A stretch of 13,523 nucleotides of DNA from Xanthomonas translucens pv. translucens DSM 18974 (GCF_000331775.1 NZ_CAPJ01000187.1:1-13523), one strand, 5' to 3'; shown: positions 6,362 to 13,478, counted from the stretch's first letter. Numbers and translations are program-made. The notes: generated by a model from the sequence alone, not told the origin.

Positions 6362-6643
6362 ATGAATACCACCGCACCGCAAGTGTCCAACAATCTGGTC
6401 TGGGCGATCCTGAGCACGCTGTTCTGCTGCCTGCCGCTGGGCATCGTCTCGATCGTGTTCGCCGCCCAGGTCAACACCAAGCTCACTGCCGGCGATGTCA
6501 GCGGCGCCCGCGAATCGGCCGACAAGGCCAAGAAGTGGGCGATCTACTCGGTCATCGCCTGGGTGGTGCTGGTCGTCCTGTACCTGATCTTCCTCTTCGC
6601 CCTTGGCGGTCTGGGCATGATGCAGCAGTCGTCGATGTCCTGA
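6362..6643 (+). CDS. CD225/dispanin family small membrane protein (second of two)
   Basis: This 93-residue protein is a paralogue of its upstream neighbour. Its residues 10-27 are identical to residues 19-36 of that protein, and by my count 39 of 57 residues match across the conserved core. It has two hydrophobic helices (about 10-33 and 60-84), the Cys22-Cys23 pair, the QVNTKLTAGDVSGARESADK loop, and a Met/Ser-rich tail. It lacks the proline run of the first copy. The ATG at 6362 has GGAG at 6350-6353, eight bases upstream, and a longer in-frame extension would overlap the first gene. The two genes are most likely co-transcribed, and a strong hairpin follows at 6656. The tandem arrangement implies duplication and possibly hetero-oligomers. 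Function unknown. Confidence 0.87.
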   Translation: MNTTAPQVSNNLVWAILSTLFCCLPLGIVSIVFAAQVNTKLTAGDVSGARESADKAKKWAIYSVIAWVVLVVLYLIFLFALGGLGMMQQSSMS

Positions 6644-6655
6644 TCGACGCCGCGG

Positions 6656-6682
6656 GCCGCCGCTGCCACGCGCAGCGGCGGC
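6656..6682 (+). terminator. Strong hairpin after the dispanin pair, likely terminator
   Basis: GCCGCCGCTGC (6656-6666) pairs perfectly with GCAGCGGCGGC (6672-6682) around a 5-base loop, giving an 11-bp GC-rich stem 12 bases after the second dispanin stop. Only a broken T stretch (CTTGTTC) follows, so termination may be partial. It separates the dispanin pair from the DUF2752 gene and argues against a TTG start for that gene at 6684, which would sit at the foot of the stem. Confidence 0.65.
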
Positions 6683-6716
6683 CTTGTTCGATCGCTCTAC
6701 GATTCCCTTGCCGACG

Positions 6717-7148
6717 ATGCCGTTGCCGATGTTCCTGCGCGGACGCCCGCTGCCCCGTTGGCTGCCGCTGGCCGCACTGAGCGGTGCCGCCGTGGTGGCG
6801 ACGCTAGTGCTGCGCCGGGTCGATCCCAATGTGCCGGGCAATCCGTTGCCGGCCTGTCCGTTCTACGCACTCACCGGTCTGTACTGCCCCGGCTGCGGCA
6901 GCACCCGCTGCCTGCACGCGCTGGTGCACCTGGATCTGGCCCACGCACTGGCGAGCAATCCGCTGCTGGTGGGGGCGCTGCCGCTGCTGGCGGTCATGGC
7001 GCTCAATGCCGCCGGACTGCGCATGCGCCCGCTGGCATCTCTGTTGAAGATCCTGGCCGATCCGCGCCTGTGGTTGTGGCTGCTGCTCGGCTACGCGGTG
7101 CTGCGCAACCTGCCGTGGTTCCCGTTCACCCTGCTCGCGCCGGGTTAG
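6717..7148 (+). CDS. DUF2752 family membrane protein
   Basis: From the ATG at 6717 the product has 143 residues. It has three hydrophobic segments (about 15-33, 78-99 and 117-139) and the DUF2752 signature CPFYALTGLYCPGCGSTR (residues 47-64: Cys47, Cys57, Cys60), followed by HALVHLDLAHALASNP. The family is bacterial, has no known function, and is often found beside CD225 or TM2-type small membrane proteins, as here. The conserved Cys set could bind metal or be redox active, but that is inference. The start is uncertain: ATG 6729 is possible, neither ATG has a clear ribosome binding site, and a TTG at 6684 overlaps the hairpin base. Only 6 bp separate its stop from the stop of the convergent ampE gene. 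Confidence 0.82.
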   Translation: MPLPMFLRGRPLPRWLPLAALSGAAVVATLVLRRVDPNVPGNPLPACPFYALTGLYCPGCGSTRCLHALVHLDLAHALASNPLLVGALPLLAVMALNAAGLRMRPLASLLKILADPRLWLWLLLGYAVLRNLPWFPFTLLAPG

Positions 7149-7154
7149 GGCGCC

Positions 7155-8051
7155 TCAGCTGACCCAGCCGGCGATCACCAGCAACGCCAGCACCACCAGC
7201 CACAGCAGCAATACCCGCCAGACCTGGCTCATCGCATCGCGCAATTCCGGCAAGCGCCGCAGCGCCGGCACCACCATGCCGGCATCGCTGTAATCGTGCG
7301 CCTCGGCATCGAGTTCGTCGCGCACGCTGGCGCAGGCCACCGGGCCGAGGAAGCCGCTGTCCAGCTGCCAGCGATTGCCGCCGGCCGCGCGCCAGGCGCC
7401 GAACACGCTCTCGAAGTTGCCGACCAGCGCCAGCGAGAAGGTCATCAGCTGCGCCACCGGCCATTCCATCGCCGCCAGCGCGGTGCGTGCGCCCAGCGCG
7501 GTGGCCAACGGCAACCGCGGCGCGTACGGGCCGACCGCGGCCAGCGCCAGCAGGCGATAGCCGAGCGCGCCGAACGGCCCCAGCAACAGGAACCAGAACA
7601 GCACCGCGAACCAGCGCCGCAACGCGCTGACCGCCACCACCTCGATCAGCCCGGCCGGGTCCTCGCGCAGCGGCCCGCCGTCGGCGTGCAGGTGCGCGAC
7701 CGCCACACGCCGCGCTGCGACATCGTCGGCCTCGATCACCGCTTCCACATCGGTATCCAGGTCGCGCGGCCCCCAGCTGAAGGCCAGCACCAGCACCCCG
7801 AACAGCAATGCCAGCAGGCCCAGGTGCGGCGCGGCGAGCAGCCACTGCAACAGGCCGACCAGCAGCAAGGCCGGCAGCAGCGCCAGCGCGATGCCGTAGC
7901 GGCCGTGCCAACCGCTGCCTTCGCCGGCATGCGCATCCAGCCACGACAACCAGTCGCCATAGGCGTCGAAGCGGCGCAGCGAGGCCACCATGCCGGGCGC
8001 GACATGGCCCAGCACCAGGGCGACGATCACAGCGACGAGGGTAGTGAACAT
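7155..8051 (-). CDS. ampE: AmpE-like inner-membrane protein
   Basis: The 298-residue protein resembles enterobacterial AmpE (284 residues) along its length. It has an N-terminal helix (1-20), a helical pair at about 52-92, a central RRWFAVLFWFLLLGPFGALGYR stretch (around 145-168), a conserved AAMEWPVAQLMTFSLALVGN segment that corresponds to AmpE's LDWVPVRL...ALIGHGEKA, and a C-terminal helix (277-298). AmpE is an inner-membrane protein of the CobD/CbiB-AmpE superfamily, linked to sensing or regulation of beta-lactamase induction together with AmpD; its biochemical activity is unsettled. Here ampD is not next to it; it is the last gene of a run headed by the DUF6776 gene and follows nudC by 63 bp. 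The ATG is firm: GGAGG sits six bases upstream, inside a small hairpin. Confidence 0.82.
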   Translation of the reverse strand: MFTTLVAVIVALVLGHVAPGMVASLRRFDAYGDWLSWLDAHAGEGSGWHGRYGIALALLPALLLVGLLQWLLAAPHLGLLALLFGVLVLAFSWGPRDLDTDVEAVIEADDVAARRVAVAHLHADGGPLREDPAGLIEVVAVSALRRWFAVLFWFLLLGPFGALGYRLLALAAVGPYAPRLPLATALGARTALAAMEWPVAQLMTFSLALVGNFESVFGAWRAAGGNRWQLDSGFLGPVACASVRDELDAEAHDYSDAGMVVPALRRLPELRDAMSQVWRVLLLWLVVLALLVIAGWVS

Positions 8052-8054
8052 GCA

Positions 8055-8068
8055 GGTCCTCCGGGACC
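8055..8068 (-). promoter_or_regulatory. Small hairpin enclosing the ampE ribosome binding site
   Basis: In the minus-strand RNA, GGUCC and GGACC form a 5-bp stem with a CGGA loop directly before ampE. The Shine-Dalgarno GGAGG (8062-8058) spans the loop and the 3' arm, so folding would partly hide it. A perfect stem of this size can occur by chance, so regulatory meaning is unproven. Confidence 0.35.
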
Positions 8069-8082
8069 GTTCTGAAGCGGGT

Positions 8083-8106
8083 GCCGCGGCGGAGAGCCGG
8101 CGCGGC
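8083..8106 (-). promoter_or_regulatory. Intercistronic hairpin between nudC and ampE
   Basis: Within the 63-bp gap, six bases (8083-8088, GCCGCG) pair with CGCGGC (8101-8106). A further CGG/CCG inner stem closes on a 4-base loop after one mismatch. There is no U-tract, so it is more likely an RNA-processing or stability hairpin than a terminator; it could lower ampE expression relative to the upstream genes. Confidence 0.35.
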
Positions 8107-8114
8107 AGTGTGGC

Positions 8115-9050
8115 CTAAGCGGCGTGGTCGCCGCCGCGGCGGTACCAGTCCTCGACCAGCGCGCGCGCGATGGAGATCCGCGGCGGCAGGCGCAGGCCGT
8201 GCCCATCGTCGGCGCTGTCGCCGTGCGCCGCCGCGCGTTGCAGGGCGCCACCGATCTCGTCGCGCTCGAACCAGCGCGCGTCCTCCAGCTCGCCATCCAC
8301 CTGCGGCGCATCGGGTTCGGCCAACGCGCTGAAGCCGAGCATCAGCGCCCCGGGGAACGGCCATGGCTGCGCGCCGTAATAGCGGCAGCTGCCGGGCCGG
8401 ACCCGCACCTGGGTCTCCTCGGCCACTTCGCGCGCCACGGTCTGCTCCAGCGACTCGCCCGGCTCGACGAAGCCGGCGATCACCGAATAGCGCCGCGCCG
8501 GCCAGCTCGCCTGGCGCCCCAGCAGCAGCCGCGTGCCGTCGCTGACCGCCACGATCACCGCCGGATCCACGCGCGGATAGTGTTCGCTGGCGCAGTGCGT
8601 GCACACGCCGAGGAAGCCGCCGCGGCGAAATCCGATGGCGCCGCCGCAGACGCCGCAGAAGCGGGTGCGCGACTGCCAATGCAACATGCCGCGGGCATAG
8701 GCGAACAGGCCCGAGGCGAACGCCGGCCATTCGGTCGCGGCGCGGCGCAGCTCGATGCGTTGCGGCGGGTCGATGTCCACCTCGAGCGCGGCGGCGGCCA
8801 GCGCGAACCAGGCGGCGCCGTCGCGCAGGCCGAGGAAGATCGCCTGTTCGACGACCTCGCCCAGCGCCGCGCCGGTCAGCGCCAGCGGCTGGCCATGCGC
8901 ATCGGCGTAGGCGTTGCCGTCGGCATCGAGCAGCAGCAGCTGCGCCGCGGGCCAGGCGCTGCGCAGCGCATCGGGATCGTTGCGCAGCGCATCGGCGCGG
9001 TCAATGACCGCGTCGGCGAAGGCGAAGCAAGCAGGCGTCAGCTCAAGCAT
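8115..9050 (-). CDS. nudC: NADH pyrophosphatase / NAD-cap decapping Nudix hydrolase NudC
   Basis: The product (311 residues from ATG 9050) has the NudC architecture. A divergent N-terminal domain is followed by a zinc ribbon CGVC...CTHC (Cys132, 135, 150, 153) ending in EHYPRVDPAVI, then a Nudix domain with box GFVEPGESLEQ...REVAEE (193-215), and then the NudC marker QPWPFP. NudC hydrolyses NADH to NMNH and AMP and removes NAD caps from RNA 5' ends. The acidic catalytic residues of the Nudix box are all present, but the usual Gly near its end is Gln (residue 214), and the classic SQPWPFPxS motif reads AQPWPFPGA. An in-frame TTG at 9086, 12 bases after the erpA stop, is an alternative start; I prefer the ATG although no ribosome binding site is clear. 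It is the fourth gene of the minus-strand run. Confidence 0.9.
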   Translation of the reverse strand: MLELTPACFAFADAVIDRADALRNDPDALRSAWPAAQLLLLDADGNAYADAHGQPLALTGAALGEVVEQAIFLGLRDGAAWFALAAAALEVDIDPPQRIELRRAATEWPAFASGLFAYARGMLHWQSRTRFCGVCGGAIGFRRGGFLGVCTHCASEHYPRVDPAVIVAVSDGTRLLLGRQASWPARRYSVIAGFVEPGESLEQTVAREVAEETQVRVRPGSCRYYGAQPWPFPGALMLGFSALAEPDAPQVDGELEDARWFERDEIGGALQRAAAHGDSADDGHGLRLPPRISIARALVEDWYRRGGDHAA

Positions 9051-9098
9051 GCGCCGCAGGGTGCAGGCAAACCGCGCATCCGGCAAGCCGCAGCGTGT

Positions 9099-9485
9099 CT
9101 ACACGCTGAAGCTGCTGCCGCAGCCGCAGGTGGTCTTGGCGTTGGGATTGCGGATCACGAACTGCGCGCCGTGCAGGCCTTCGCTGTAATCCACTTCCGC
9201 GCCCATCAGGTACTGCAGGCTCAATGGATCGACCAGCAGGGTGACATCGTCGGTGCGCACCGACAGATCGTCCTCGGCGCGGTTCTCGTCGAACTCGAAG
9301 CCGTACTGGAAACCGGAACAGCCACCGCCCTGGATGTACACGCGCAACGCCAGCGCATCGTTGCCTTCCTCGCGGATCAGCTCGCGCACCTTGGCCGCGG
9401 CCGCCTGGGTGAAGTTCAGCGGCCGCTCCAGCGACTGGTAGTCGGGTGCGGGCGCGGCGCTGGGCAGGGAAACGAGGGTGCTCAT
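9099..9485 (-). CDS. erpA: A-type iron-sulfur cluster insertion protein ErpA
   Basis: The 128-residue protein matches ErpA very closely: [15 protein letters not shown] around Cys56, [20 protein letters not shown] in the middle, and the C-terminal [16 protein letters not shown] with Cys120 and Cys122. The three cysteines are the cluster ligands of A-type carriers. ErpA receives Fe-S clusters from the assembly scaffold and delivers them to target enzymes, such as those of isoprenoid synthesis in E. coli. About 14 extra N-terminal residues compared with E. coli are not conserved in character. ErpA is preferred over IscA because of the [10 protein letters not shown] and SSFSV segments. The stretch before the ATG at 9485 shows no strong ribosome binding site. 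The gene lies 31 bp after the bactofilin stop, an order also seen in Pseudomonas as I recall. Confidence 0.94.
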   Translation of the reverse strand: MSTLVSLPSAAPAPDYQSLERPLNFTQAAAAKVRELIREEGNDALALRVYIQGGGCSGFQYGFEFDENRAEDDLSVRTDDVTLLVDPLSLQYLMGAEVDYSEGLHGAQFVIRNPNAKTTCGCGSSFSV

Positions 9486-9516
9486 GGCAGCAGGATGGGG
9501 GCGGCCGGCGGCCGAA

Positions 9517-9972
9517 TCAAGCCTCGGCCGAGCTCAGCGCGCGCTGCGCCGGCGCGTCCGCCGCGTCCTCGTCCAGACGCTCCGGCGGAGCCAGCGCGGC
9601 CATGCTGCCGACATGGATCAGCCGCCCGGTCAGCTGCGCGCCGGCGTTCATCTCCACTACCTGGTAGTGCACGTTGCCCTGCACCCGCGCCTTCGGCGCC
9701 AGTTCCACGCGCTCGGCGGCATGCACGTCGCCGGTCAGCTGGCCGTTGATGATCACGATCGGCGCACGCACCTCGCCCTCGATGCTGCCGTGCTCGGACA
9801 GGGTCAGCGTCGCCGGCGCGCCGTCCTCGGCCAGTACCTTGCCGAGGATGCGCCCTTCCACGTACAGGCCGCCGCTGAACACCAGGTCGCCCCGGATCAC
9901 CACCTGCGCGCCGATCAGGGTATCCACCACGGTCTGGCCGCTGCTGCGGCCGTTCTTGTTGCTTCCGAACAT
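9517..9972 (-). CDS. Bactofilin (polymer-forming cytoskeletal protein)
   Basis: The 151-residue protein is a bactofilin (PF04519). A short polar N-terminus is followed by a repetitive core from about residue 15 to 115 with regularly spaced hydrophobic and glycine positions ([61 protein letters not shown]). This is typical of the right-handed beta-helix that polymerises without nucleotide. The tail is Ala-rich and disordered. Bactofilins form membrane-associated filaments that position cell-wall enzymes and shape the cell. Its ATG follows the DUF6776 stop by 7 bp, and its ribosome binding site GGGGAG (9988-9983) lies inside the end of that gene, so the two are probably translationally coupled. 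Co-transcription with a membrane-anchored coiled-coil protein suggests a shared role in the envelope. Confidence 0.92.
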   Translation of the reverse strand: MFGSNKNGRSSGQTVVDTLIGAQVVIRGDLVFSGGLYVEGRILGKVLAEDGAPATLTLSEHGSIEGEVRAPIVIINGQLTGDVHAAERVELAPKARVQGNVHYQVVEMNAGAQLTGRLIHVGSMAALAPPERLDEDAADAPAQRALSSAEA

Positions 9973-9979
9973 AAGCTGC

Positions 9980-10714
9980 CTACTCCCCTTTGCCGTTGCC
10001 GGCCAGTATCCAATCGAAACTCTGGGTGACCGGCGCCCCGCCGCCGGACAGCGATACTCGCACCCGTTGCGGGGTGAAATCCTTGGGCAGGATCACGCTG
10101 CCGTCCAACTGCTGGAAATAGCGGAACGAATAGTCCTGCCCGGGCACGCCGCTCTTCTGGTGCAGTTCGTCCCAGCCCACGCTGGTCAGCTTGCCGCCGC
10201 GCACGCCTTCCACCGCCAGACGCATCTGCCCCTGGCTGATCGCGCCGCGGTTGAGGTTCTGGGTCAGCACCACGTTGTAGTGCCAGGTGCCGCCGGCCTC
10301 AGGGGAGAACTCGGCCGAGTGCACGGTCAGGCCCTTGCGCTGGCTGGTGGCACCGACCAGGCGCTCGTAGAAGGCCACGTCGGCGCGCAGCCCGGCGATC
10401 TCCTCGTCGCGCTCGGCCAGCGAACTCTGCACCTCGTTGTTGGCAGCGCGGCTGATTTGGTCCGAGCGGGCCAGCGTGGCCTGGCGCTGGTTGAGCGTGT
10501 CGATCTGCCGCTGCTGCGCCTGCAGCTTGCGTTCGGCCGCGCCCAGTTGCGTCTTCACCGCGCCCAGCTGCGGCGCGGCCTGGCGGCTGGCCAGCCACCA
10601 GGTCCCGGCCAGCGACAGCAACCAGACGATGGCGATCAGCAGCCACAGGGCGCGTCCGCGCGGCGGCGCGGCGCCGTTGGGTACGATCTGGAAACGGGAG
10701 ACGGGTCGGTTCAT
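9980..10714 (-). CDS. DUF6776 family membrane-anchored coiled-coil protein
   Basis: The 244-residue protein has a short basic cytoplasmic N-terminus, one membrane segment (about 21-42, RALWLLIAIVWLLSLAGTWW), and a Gln/Ala/Leu-rich coiled coil (about 48-125). A C-terminal soluble domain follows, with SAEFSPEAGGTWHYNVVLTQ and a Gly-rich end; it should lie in the periplasm. I recognise it as the DUF6776 type found upstream of bactofilin and erpA in gammaproteobacteria (in Pseudomonas the order is the same, from memory). No enzyme motif is visible. Likely a partner or membrane anchor for the bactofilin. I place the start at MNRPVSRF (10714); the reading frame stays open to 10894, but that extension is Arg-rich, ignores codon bias and covers the probable promoter. 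It is the first gene of the five-gene run. Confidence 0.8.
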   Translation of the reverse strand: MNRPVSRFQIVPNGAAPPRGRALWLLIAIVWLLSLAGTWWLASRQAAPQLGAVKTQLGAAERKLQAQQRQIDTLNQRQATLARSDQISRAANNEVQSSLAERDEEIAGLRADVAFYERLVGATSQRKGLTVHSAEFSPEAGGTWHYNVVLTQNLNRGAISQGQMRLAVEGVRGGKLTSVGWDELHQKSGVPGQDYSFRYFQQLDGSVILPKDFTPQRVRVSLSGGGAPVTQSFDWILAGNGKGE

Positions 10715-10920
10715 CGTCAAAGCCGTGCCACCGAGGCGGCAGCGGCGTCGATCCTCGCGGGGGGACGGCCGGCCGGCTAGTGTAAGCCACGCGTTTGACC
10801 GGCGGCGGACAGCGCCGCTGCGGCCATGCCGCGTCCAGCCGCCACTCTCCCTGCGCTGGCCTTCGCTGCACGCTTGGCCGATAGTGGCCGCCACTCGCGT
10901 ATCTGCAGGAGCGCCTCGGC
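10715..10920. promoter_or_regulatory. Divergent promoter region between the DUF6776 operon and the DUF4126 gene
   Basis: This 206-bp gap has no convincing gene. A short dyad GGCT-N6-AGCC (10775-10788) encloses TACACT on the minus strand (10784-10779), a plausible -10 for the bactofilin operon with a leader of about 58 bases; no good -35 matches it. A 6-bp GC hairpin lies at 10802-10818. AGGAG at 10907-10911 is the ribosome binding site of the DUF4126 gene. Promoter placement is tentative. Confidence 0.4.
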
Positions 10921-11553
10921 ATGACCGACGCCCACCTCTTTGTCATCGGCATCCTGCTGGCCTGGCTGGCCGGCATCCGCGTCTATCTGACCGTGTTCGG
11001 GATCGGCCTGGCCGGCCTGTGCGGCTGGCTGCAGTTGCCGCCGGCGCTGCAGGCGACCGAGTCGTGGTGGGTGCTCGGCACCTCCGGTGCGCTGGCCCTG
11101 GCCGAGTTCTTCGCCGACAAGATTCCCGGCGTGGATTCGGCCTGGGACCTGCTGCAGACCCTGACCCGGATCCCGGCCGGGGCCTTCCTGGCCGCCGCCA
11201 CGCTGTCCCAGGACGGCCAGCTGGGTGCCGGCGCGCTGGCCACGGGTGCCGGCGTCGCGCTCACCAGCCATGTCTTGAAGGCCGGTTCGCGCGCCTTGCT
11301 GAACACCTCGCCGGAACCGGCCAGCAACTGGATCGCCTCGCTGACCGAGGATTCGGTGGTGCTCGCCACGCTGGCGCTGGCCCTGGTGCATCCGTGGCTG
11401 GCGCTGACCGTATCACTTGGGGTGAGCGTGCTGGGTGCGCTGCTGGTGTGGTGGGTGTGGCGCACGCTGTGGCGCGGCGTGCGCCGCCTGCTGGCGCCAC
11501 CCGCGGACGCCGCCGTCGCCCGGCCGAGCCAGGATGGCCCCCCGTCTTCGTGA
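10921..11553 (+). CDS. DUF4126 family membrane protein
   Basis: The 210-residue protein has several hydrophobic segments and the hallmark of DUF4126: GIRVYLTVFGIGLAG (18-32) near the start, EFFADKIPGVDSAWD (62-76) in the middle, and RIPAGAFLAAATLS just after. The C-terminal part continues with SNWIASLTEDSVVLATLALA and ends in a Trp/Arg-rich stretch and a polar tail. The family is widespread in bacteria and uncharacterised; the buried charged motif ADKIPGVDSAWD suggests an intramembrane functional site, but that is inference. The ATG at 10921 has AGGAG nine bases upstream. The following response-regulator gene begins 45 bp after its stop and may be co-transcribed, although a CATAAT (11563-11568) in the gap could be an own -10. 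Confidence 0.88.
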   Translation: MTDAHLFVIGILLAWLAGIRVYLTVFGIGLAGLCGWLQLPPALQATESWWVLGTSGALALAEFFADKIPGVDSAWDLLQTLTRIPAGAFLAAATLSQDGQLGAGALATGAGVALTSHVLKAGSRALLNTSPEPASNWIASLTEDSVVLATLALALVHPWLALTVSLGVSVLGALLVWWVWRTLWRGVRRLLAPPADAAVARPSQDGPPSS

Positions 11554-11598
11554 ACTTCATCGCATAATTGGCGCGCATTCAGGATCCCTAAAGACACG

Positions 11599-13476
11599 AT
11601 GGCCGCAACAGACACCGCACCACTTTCCAGCCGCGACGAACTGCGCTCGCGCAACATCCGTGCCGAGATCCCGCCGCCTCACTACTGGCGGCGCTGGGCC
11701 GCCGACGCCTTGCCCGACACACCCGCGCAGGCACCCGACCTGGCGGCGAGCACGGAAGACGGCATCGCCGCCGCCGGTGCGGATCAAGTGCCCGCCGCCT
11801 CGGTTGCGGCCAGCGAAGGCGCCGCGCCGCCGCAGCCGCTGGACGCGCCATACCGCATCCTGATCGTCGAAGACGACCGTTCGCAGGCCTTGTTCGCGCA
11901 GAGTGTGCTGCACGGCGCCGGCATGCAGGCGCAGGTGGAGATGCAGGCCGAAGGCGTGCAGCAGGCGATCGCCGAATACCGGCCGGACCTGATCCTGATG
12001 GACCTGCACATGCCCGGCCTGGACGGCATGCGGCTGACCGCGCTGATCCGCCAGCAACCGCAGCAGCAGCTGCTGCCGATCGTGTTCCTGACCGGCGACC
12101 CGGATCCGGAGCTGCAATACGAAGTGCTGGACAGCGGCGCCGACGATTTCCTGACCAAGCCGATCCGCCCGCGGCACCTGATCGCCGCGGTCTCCAACCG
12201 CATCCGCCGCGCGCGCCAGCAGAGCGCCAGCGACGGCGTGCCGCTGAACAATCCCGAGACCGGCCTGCCGACCCGTACCCACGTGCTGCAGCTGCTAGGC
12301 GATGCGCTGCGCACGGATGCCGGCGGCGGCCTGTTCTTCATCGAGATCGCCAGCGCGCTGGGCCTGCGCGAACGCTACGGCTATGCCGCATTCGAACGCC
12401 TGATGACCCAGGCCGGGCGCCGTCTGGCCAGCGCCACCGCGCCGCAGCCGCTGGCCCGGCTCAACGACAACAGCTTCCTGCTGCTGATCCAGGACAGCGA
12501 CCTGGACGTGCTGCAGCAGCGCGCCCAGGCCTTGCGCGAAGCCCTGGCCAGCCATGCATTCCCGCTGCGCGACGACGAGACCGTGCACTTGCGCTGCGCG
12601 ATCGGCTATGCCGACCTGGGGCAGGGCTTCGAAGACGCCGGCATCGCGCTGGAAGCGGTCGAGCGCACCGCGCTGCAGGCGCGCCTGCACCCGCAGGGCG
12701 TGGCCGCGTACGCGCCGCCGCGCGAGGAAGAGGACCTGGACCGCATCGCCATGTTCGAAGGCCAGCTGGAACCGGCCTACCAGCCGATCGTCGCCGTCGC
12801 CGGCGGCGACACCGCGCAATACCAGGTGCTGCTGCGCCTGCGCCAGCGCGACGGCACCCTGCTGTCGGCCGGGCAGGTACTGCCCGCCGCCGAAGCCGGC
12901 GGGCGCATTGCCGACCTCGACCAGCAGGTGCTGGACCACGCGCTCGGCCTGCTGCACCTGTACCAGCACGCCACGCCGCCGCTGCGCCTGTTCGTGTCGC
13001 AGTCCTCGCGCACGCTGGCGCGCGGCGCCTTCACCGACTGGCTGGTCCAGGCGATCGACCGGCGCGGCGTCACCGGCACCTCGCTGGTGATCGATCTGCG
13101 CCTGGAAGACGCACTGATTCACACGGTGACGCTGCAGCAGTTCTGCGCCCGGCTGATGCCGCTGGGCGTGCAGTTCTGCCTCAGCCAGTTCGAACCCGGC
13201 ACCGAAGCCGAGGCACTGCTCAACCAGTTGCCGCTGGGCTACCTGCGCCTGTCCGCGCGCTTCGCCAACGCGCATGCCGATGCCGCACTGCGCGACCAGT
13301 TGCGCGCCGCGATCGATCTGGCGCACCGCGCCGGGCTGCTGATCATCGGCCAGCAGATCGAGGAAGCGCAGGCCGCCGCGGCGATGTGGATAAGCGGGGT
13401 CGATTTCATCCAGGGCAACCTGGTGCAGTCGGTCGGCGACGAACTGAACTTCGATTTCCAGAGCGCGGTGCTGTAA
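11599..13476 (+). CDS. Response regulator with degenerate GGDEF and EAL domains
   Basis: The 625-residue protein begins with a disordered Ala/Pro-rich leader (1-85) containing PPPHYWRRW. A complete receiver domain follows (86-205) with the acidic pocket E91-D92-D93, phospho-acceptor D135 in LILMDLHMPGLDGM and K187 in FLTKP. A GGDEF-like domain (about 210-380) has NDNSF (289-293) where GGDEF should be. An EAL-like domain (about 388-620) keeps the fold (YQPIV, GGRIADLDQQVL, GVDFIQGN) but has Q409-V-L in place of EAL, SQFEPGT for DDFGTG and GQQIEE for the AEGVE region. It therefore should neither make nor break cyclic di-GMP. It recalls FimX/Filp-type signalling proteins of Xanthomonas and Pseudomonas but lacks a PAS domain. 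Probable role: a phosphorylation-controlled scaffold or c-di-GMP sensor. No strong ribosome binding site precedes the ATG. Confidence 0.9.
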   Translation: MAATDTAPLSSRDELRSRNIRAEIPPPHYWRRWAADALPDTPAQAPDLAASTEDGIAAAGADQVPAASVAASEGAAPPQPLDAPYRILIVEDDRSQALFAQSVLHGAGMQAQVEMQAEGVQQAIAEYRPDLILMDLHMPGLDGMRLTALIRQQPQQQLLPIVFLTGDPDPELQYEVLDSGADDFLTKPIRPRHLIAAVSNRIRRARQQSASDGVPLNNPETGLPTRTHVLQLLGDALRTDAGGGLFFIEIASALGLRERYGYAAFERLMTQAGRRLASATAPQPLARLNDNSFLLLIQDSDLDVLQQRAQALREALASHAFPLRDDETVHLRCAIGYADLGQGFEDAGIALEAVERTALQARLHPQGVAAYAPPREEEDLDRIAMFEGQLEPAYQPIVAVAGGDTAQYQVLLRLRQRDGTLLSAGQVLPAAEAGGRIADLDQQVLDHALGLLHLYQHATPPLRLFVSQSSRTLARGAFTDWLVQAIDRRGVTGTSLVIDLRLEDALIHTVTLQQFCARLMPLGVQFCLSQFEPGTEAEALLNQLPLGYLRLSARFANAHADAALRDQLRAAIDLAHRAGLLIIGQQIEEAQAAAAMWISGVDFIQGNLVQSVGDELNFDFQSAVL

Positions 13477-13478
13477 CG

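Noticed and set aside
7126..8730. A 534-codon minus-strand frame overlapping ampE and nudC
   Set aside because: It is an Arg/Ala/Gly-rich shadow in another frame; the AmpE and NudC frames have clear motifs, and ampE has a strong ribosome binding site.
8124..9749. A 541-codon plus-strand frame opposite nudC, erpA and bactofilin
   Set aside because: It spans three well-recognised genes on the other strand and has composition typical of a complement frame.
10715..10894. Upstream extension of the DUF6776 gene
   Set aside because: It is Arg-rich with no family similarity and would overlap the likely promoter; MNRPVSRF just before the membrane helix is the natural start.
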